From the NCBI GenBank assembly GCA_038087015.1, contig JASBNA010000053.1, positions 248,001-312,000 of the forward strand: a stretch of DNA of 64,000 nt, in the 5' to 3' direction. The notes beneath the pieces are model-generated. The model had not been told where the DNA came from, made no database searches, and saw only the letters and a list, made by a program, of their open reading frames with translations. Every line of letters begins with the position of its first letter. Within the stretch, counting starts at the first letter, position 1. The DNA is from Cerrena zonata. Its lineage: Eukaryota; Basidiomycota; Agaricomycetes; Polyporales; Cerrenaceae. The translations under genes were made by a program, and so were the position numbers. This document shows positions 59,369 through 64,000 of the stretch, piece after piece.

Positions 59369-60212
59369 ATGACCAGCAGGGGTAAGAACAAGAAACCCAC
59401 CAAAGCAGCCCAAAAGGCTGCGGATGAAAAAGCGAGAAAGGCGCAAGAAGATGAAGCACAGCGCGCGCGAGAAGCCTTAGAGCACCAAGAGGCCTTTGTG
59501 GTACCGGCTGTACGTGAGCTACAGGCTAGATCTGAATGTGTTGGTACAGTTTATCTCCTCCACCCACAGGATGGTGAGCAGGTGAATCGTAGAGTACCTG
59601 TACCTCAGAGTGCGCGTAACGAGCCCGATGAGGCAGAGTCCTCACGAGCTGGTATGTATAATATTTGCTCTTTCATTCAAAAATTATCTCATTTTACTAT
59701 CTTTGTAGTCTCTGGAAAGCCTATTCACTCTCCGAGGTCAAGCGGTGACCGGCCACCCAAGGTGCGTAGTGTACTTCTGCTCCAATTATCTCTTTCTGAC
59801 CGCAGGATCTTCGATGTAGAGTGCGAAACTCGACAATTCAAAAGACTCAGAGGAGTCAGATGACCGCTCCTCCGATACAGCTAATCGATTTGGAGCTATT
59901 ATTGTGCCTCGACGTTCACGCACCCGAGTGGGACCTCCTGCGAGTTCGCTGCCAGCTTCAGCTCCCAGAGCGCGCCATGTACCACCGCCTGCTGGAGAGA
60001 ACAGCTCCTCAGGTGCATCTTCACTACCCCCTCTCGGAGGTTCGATGGCTCCACCACCTGTTCCACAACGCGCACTCTCAGAGTCTCAACATGCATCCTC
60101 TGCGCGCAGTGGGCCAATTACGCAATTGTCGTCTCAGGAATGGGCTGAGTTGGGTGTTCAGGCTGGATCTCTTTGCGATGAGATTGATGAGTATCAACGT
60201 AAATACTTTTGA
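59369..60212 (+). CDS. 242-aa basic/Pro-rich cargo protein, three exons
   Basis: Exons: 59369-59651, 59709-59761 and 59820-60212. The N-terminus is a Lys/Ala/Glu-rich helix (NKKPTKAAQKAADEKARKAQ). The middle contains VVPAVRELQARSE and a Ser/Asp-rich linker. The C-terminal part is Pro/Ser-rich and ends ELGVQAGSLCDEIDEYQRKYF. The last acceptor was chosen at TCGATGTAG because it alone keeps the long downstream frame open. It is the last gene before the right terminus. The composition suggests a nuclear protein; function unknown. Confidence 0.6.
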
Positions 60213-60378
60213 ATTGTATTGCTTGTCTACTCTGCTCTCTATCGCTACATTCTACATACGTGACATATCCATTTTCTCTCTCATTTCCATAACATAATTT
60301 TTCTCAATAAAATCGCACTCTGCACTCTGACAATCTCACTTGCCCTTGATGCGTTCCTGGCTCGTATCGCGCGCAGTA

Positions 60379-61065
60379 GCAATGGCAATGCGCAGTGTGA
60401 TCGAAATTGCGACAAGTTTAAAACTTTCCCCTTCGACTTTTTATGATGTTTCCGAGGCATTACCAACTTGTATCTGTATTTATGTACCATTACTATGAGT
60501 TATATCATGCTCTAGCGGCAGATGGCTGACCCACTCCTCGACCTCCCCCAACCTATATTGATGTTTCTAGACCCTGGAGTGCAGTGGAATCGAGCTAGAG
60601 TATGTTTCAGAAAATATTTTTTCCCCTACCCAAGGACCTTATCTACATACCTCCCTACCATTGCCTACCATTCCGATAATCATCCAAACATTTTGAATTT
60701 TGCTTCCGAAAGTGACCCCCAGCCCCCTCGCTCCTCCGATGGACCATCCCACCCTATACTACCGTTGTCCCCCATCCACCAGATGACCCATCTCACACGA
60801 CCCACCCATACTCCCATCTCGCACTCGCGCCGTAGCAGATGGACCATCTCTGCCCTATCCACTGCTTACTCGCCACCTTCCTTGCCCTCCAGATGAGCCA
60901 CCTCGCACTCAAATCCGCATTCTCCCCTAACCTCCAGATGAACCATCTCACCCTCTCTGGTCGCACTCTCGGTAATTCCCAGCTGGGCCATCTGATGCGA
61001 CTATGCTGCCACGTCGGCGCCTCATCTGATATGATATTACCGTAATATATTGACTGAAGGGGTTG
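60379..61065. repeat. Right terminal inverted repeat of the 21-kb element
   Basis: Inverted, near-identical copy of the left terminus; the 124-codon frame at 60522-60896 is identical to that in the left arm. It is followed directly by the second TGTGAGAC. Confidence 0.85.
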
Positions 61066-61073
61066 TGTGAGAC

Positions 61074-61959
61074 GGCACTAGATAAAAGGGTGCAAGAAAA
61101 CTCACATGTGACGCGATAGCCCTAAATTGATGGATTAGAGGTATTCTCTTTCTGTCCGCACATGACCATGTCACCCCTCAGCAGATAAGTATTAAACGGT
61201 TTCAGTTCTTCCTCGAAGACTACGGTGGTGTACCATGGTGTCGGACTGTTTGTTGTGGTAAAGCCTAAGATATTTCCCGCATAAAAGGCGTCGACTCAAT
61301 TGTTTGAATGAATCCTTGATCAAGACAACTATTGGCATTCGGCCATCTTCTTTTTTTTCTTCAATCCACTTGAATAACAATAGCGGGTGGTGTGAACTGA
61401 GACACATAACTTGAACTGAGACGAGTTGGATGGCAAATATCAATATCAGATTATTGAGAAGCCGTGTGGATTATCAGTAGCCTGAGTTAATGATGATGCC
61501 AAATGAATGGTTCAAATCGAAATATTTTTGGCTCCGTGGCAGTCATTCTGCTACCCAGTCACTTTACGGGCCGGGCCGGTAACACGGTGGTACTATCTAT
61601 AAATGGTAAGCACCTCGAATCCTAACATGTACAAATAATGGCTATGATAGGGGCCGAAATCCTTTCTCTCTTCGGAATTCTTACTATCGTATTCTCAAAT
61701 GCCATATAGCGATCCTTGACCTATATAACCATCTATCACAGACAGTAATCTTACTTTACTCACCTCTCCTGCGCACTGTCGAGTCTCGAGTTCCCCTCAA
61801 GCCTTCCATGGCCCCGTAACCATTGACCAAGCTCTGTCTTGATCTGAACCGAACTCATCCGCGAAGTATACAAGCTCATGTTACTTATCTTCATACTCTA
61901 CTCTCATCTCACAAATAGTTGGAGAGCATTAGCTCACATCTCGAATAGTTGATTATCTC
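61074..61959. other. Interval between two KDZ-type elements
   Basis: No gene recognised. Short open frames on both strands lack support. Confidence 0.4.
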
Positions 61960-62500
61960 ACACCTTTCAGTCAATACGGACCTAGTATATAGTATGAGAT
62001 AGGGCGCCGACGTTACCTGTAGGTAGTATGAGATCGTCGAGCTCGAAAATACCGTGTGTGCTTACTGTGAGACTGAGATGGACTATCTCGATGTGAGGGA
62101 GAACAACTTAATGTGAGTACTAGATGGCCTATCTGACAATGGGGTGGAGAAGGGGGTGAGGTATATGAAGTATTGAGATTGTGTATCTGAAGCTGAAAGC
62201 CAGAGGGCGCAGCAAATATTGAGATGGGCAATCCCGAATGATCAGCGAGTGGCGCGCAAATCTCAGGGTGGTGAATCTCTGGTGGAGAGCGAGAAGATCT
62301 GTGATAGCCGGATAGTCAGTTTGGAGCTGGAAGACAGGAGGACGGGGTGGTAGCCTGAGATAAACTGTCTGGGCGCGAGGACGATGCTGGCAGACTGTTG
62401 GAGATGGGCAATCTTGAGATAGGGTGGGCGGGATGGACAATCTGGAAGGGTGCAGGACCTCGGATAGAGTGTGGGATGGGATATCTCAGACGGGGGAAGA
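61960..62500. repeat. Subterminal motif array of the second element
   Basis: Repeated GAGATGG...ATCT half-palindromes resemble those of the first element but the sequence between them has diverged. No protein is supported in this interval or up to 63540. Confidence 0.55.
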
Positions 62501-63542
62501 AAAGGGGGGGGAATAGTCGGTTTTTTTCAACTTTGTCAGATGAGTTAGTGAGTATTCAGAAGGGCTGTGGCGACATTCGGGAGTAGACAAAGTCTATAAA
62601 AAAGTTGAAATGATCGCAAAGGGTCTTGAATGCGAGTTTGACTAGATATAAACACAAAACGACCCCTTTTGGTTTGGGGGGGTCGAGGAGAGGATGGGCT
62701 ATAATACGCTAGAGAGCATATTACGGTATGATAGAAGTACCGCTGAGGTGTGTTGGACATACATAAGTCGGGAATGGGCACCATATCTCATTCCAACTCA
62801 TTTGAGAGACTGTACATGTCTCGCGCGCTGAGATTGAAAGTTGGTTCAAATACTTTGAAACTGTGTCCTTAGGAGGTAGACGATATTTAAATTATATGAA
62901 ATAGGTGAAAAAGTGGAATACCATCTTCATCGTACAGAAACGATTGCGCAAGGTACCACGCGCTGCAAATACGACATCATGAGAGTCAGTGAAAATGAAC
63001 TATAAGATCACAAGATGCATCTAAATAGAGATAAATCCCCGATAATTGCATATTGGGTAGACATAATTGATAGTTTATCCGTTGGACTTGCGAGAAACAG
63101 CATGGACTAGAACAGCGCACGGTGTGAGGTGCTGCAAATGTTGCACACTCCGGGATTATGAAAACATCATCGACAATGTAAAGGATATATAGATATTGAG
63201 AGGATGATAGTCTGAGGTAGTCCACTATCACATTGAGTGCTTCTACAAACTCAACGACTCAGCGGACGGTATGGCGCACGAATGACATAAGGACTGAGAA
63301 GAGGTAGAGGCGTATGAAGTGTGCAGTTAAAAGTAGGTGTAGTGGGAAGCTAAGCCTTACATGTGTTACCAAATTTGTCGGGCTCAAAATTGTCTTAGGG
63401 TTCGATAGTTGCGCGCGCGCTATGCAGTATACAAAAGAGAAGGAACCATAGTCAATGATGTACAATTGGAGATACACGAGTTCTTAATCTGAATACACCG
63501 TCAAATTTAAAAAAAACAAAGAAAAAGAAAAGGCTCTGTTCT

Positions 63543-64000
63543 CTATCCAAAGTTTGGTTGAGTGACGTCGCGCGGGAAGCCCTGGGCGACCATTACCTGC
63601 ATTTCTTCCATCATATGACGGGAAGATCGCAGTAGAGTCTTTGTTTCCTCTAAATGAGCCACTGTGACCAGCTTTTGCGGGATGTATTGCTGTAAAGAGA
63701 TATTAGCAAGCAGAGCGCGCGCAGAATGTGTACAAACTCACCGGAGCTGCAGCTTCATCGCAATCCCACCAGGGAGGTTGGGAGATATTGGGAGTCTGCA
63801 TTTGTGCATGATACTTCCACCACTCATTCTCGCTCAGAAGCTCTGGGGCGATGTGACGGAAAATCCAAGGGTACAATGGAATCTGCCTTGATAAAGGTTC
63901 GATGGTGGACCAATTTATGATAAAAGCATCTTCGGAGTGCTTTTCAAGCCATGGAAAATGCATAACAGAGAAGAAGGGACCGCCTTGGCAACCAGAGACC
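63543..64000 (-). CDS. Terminal gene homolog of the second element (5' end outside the window)
   Basis: Two exons are visible: 64000-63742 (open at the edge) and 63689-63543, with a 52-nt GTGAGT...TTTACAG intron. The encoded GCQGGPFFS, FPWLEKHSED, INWSTIEPLS, ENEWW and PPWWD match the 213-aa gene of the first element in order. The last exon (QYIPQKLVTVAHLEETKTLL...) aligns with DYIPVRTVPVAQ. The intron before the last exon is at the same place in both genes. Function unknown. Confidence 0.75.

Larger units (their letters stand above)
39716..61065. mobile_element. 21.35-kb KDZ-type transposon with TET/JBP gene and cargo
   Basis: Direct repeats TGTGAGAC at 39708-39715 and 61066-61073 flank the unit, an 8-bp target duplication as in Zisupton-like KDZ elements. 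The ends read ACACCTTTCAGTC on the left and, reverse-complemented, CAACCCCTTCAGTC on the right. About 670 bp of near-identical inverted repeat follows from ATATTACGGTAATATC inward (39732-40400 versus 61048-60379). Gene order: 213-aa terminal gene (-), KDZ transposase (-), TET/JBP dioxygenase (-), 944-aa gene (+, interrupted twice), 1202-aa gene (-) and 242-aa gene (+). Without the two nested insertions the element would be about 16.7 kb. The near identity of the termini implies recent movement. Known basis: KDZ transposons in basidiomycetes often carry TET/JBP genes. Confidence 0.85.
61960..64000. mobile_element. Start of a second, related KDZ-type element (truncated by window)
   Basis: The sequence ACACCTTTCAGTC at 61960 is identical to the left end of the 21-kb element, and GGCGCCGAC follows in both about 50 bp further in. 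GAGATGG-N-ATCT style motifs recur in the first 550 bp (near 62074, 62120, 62400 and 62474). The first gene from the end is a homolog of the 213-aa terminal gene. The other terminus lies outside the window, so length and target duplication cannot be checked. Confidence 0.7.

Noticed and set aside
39708..61073. Treating the 39.7-kb and 60.4-kb inverted repeats as two independent short elements
   Set aside because: Only the outer borders carry the matching 8-bp duplication, and the inner borders lead straight into element genes.

Overview
The window is nuclear DNA from a filamentous basidiomycete, most likely an Agaricomycete. The evidence is genes split by many 45-65 nt GT-AG introns, a Cla4-type PAK kinase, CCR4-NOT subunit 11, SDHAF4, a basidiomycete seven-helix membrane family, and transposon families typical of this group (Plavaka and KDZ). 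I cannot name the species from sequence alone. I found no rRNA, tRNA or CRISPR array.

Left part (1-25 kb): transposon-rich and gene-poor. A Cys-rich gene tail (1-513) is followed by decayed DNA, a 39-bp minisatellite, the broken 5' end of a gene, a 10-exon Plavaka transposase with a single in-frame stop (4273-8491), and a divergent intact 10-exon gene of the DUF6698 type (8851-11009). Then come a 1.97-kb AT-rich island with inverted ends (14730-16695), a few small hypothetical genes, a cluster of exon-like repeated modules (about 21.3-22.9 kb) and a locally duplicated segment (23.5-24.0 kb).

Central part (25-39 kb): ordinary chromosomal genes. These are a single-exon protein built from 21-bp repeats, Cla4 kinase, CNOT11 and SDHAF4, followed by two tandem copies of a five-exon membrane-protein gene. 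The second copy still carries a relic of SDHAF4 in front of it, so the SDHAF4 plus membrane-gene block was duplicated.

Right part (39.7-61.1 kb): the main discovery is one 21.35-kb mobile element (39716-61065). It is bounded by an 8-bp direct repeat (TGTGAGAC) and about 670-bp near-identical inverted termini. It carries a KDZ transposase, a TET/JBP-type Fe(II)/2-oxoglutarate dioxygenase with all catalytic residues visible, and four accessory genes. One accessory gene (47342-55072) is interrupted by two younger inverted-repeat elements. The first is a 3905-bp element with 1.3-kb termini and a 7-bp target duplication; the second is a 714-bp MITE with a 3-bp duplication. Removing either in concept puts the host reading frame back in register. 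A second, related element starts at 61960 and runs off the right edge. It shares the terminal sequence, the subterminal GAGATGG/ATCT motifs and the outermost gene of the first element.

The likely logic of the large element is that the KDZ transposase mobilises it through its long termini, while the TET/JBP enzyme would oxidise modified bases, perhaps to counter methylation silencing. The cargo genes are unassigned. Exon coordinates below were derived by hand from splice signals and frame continuity.
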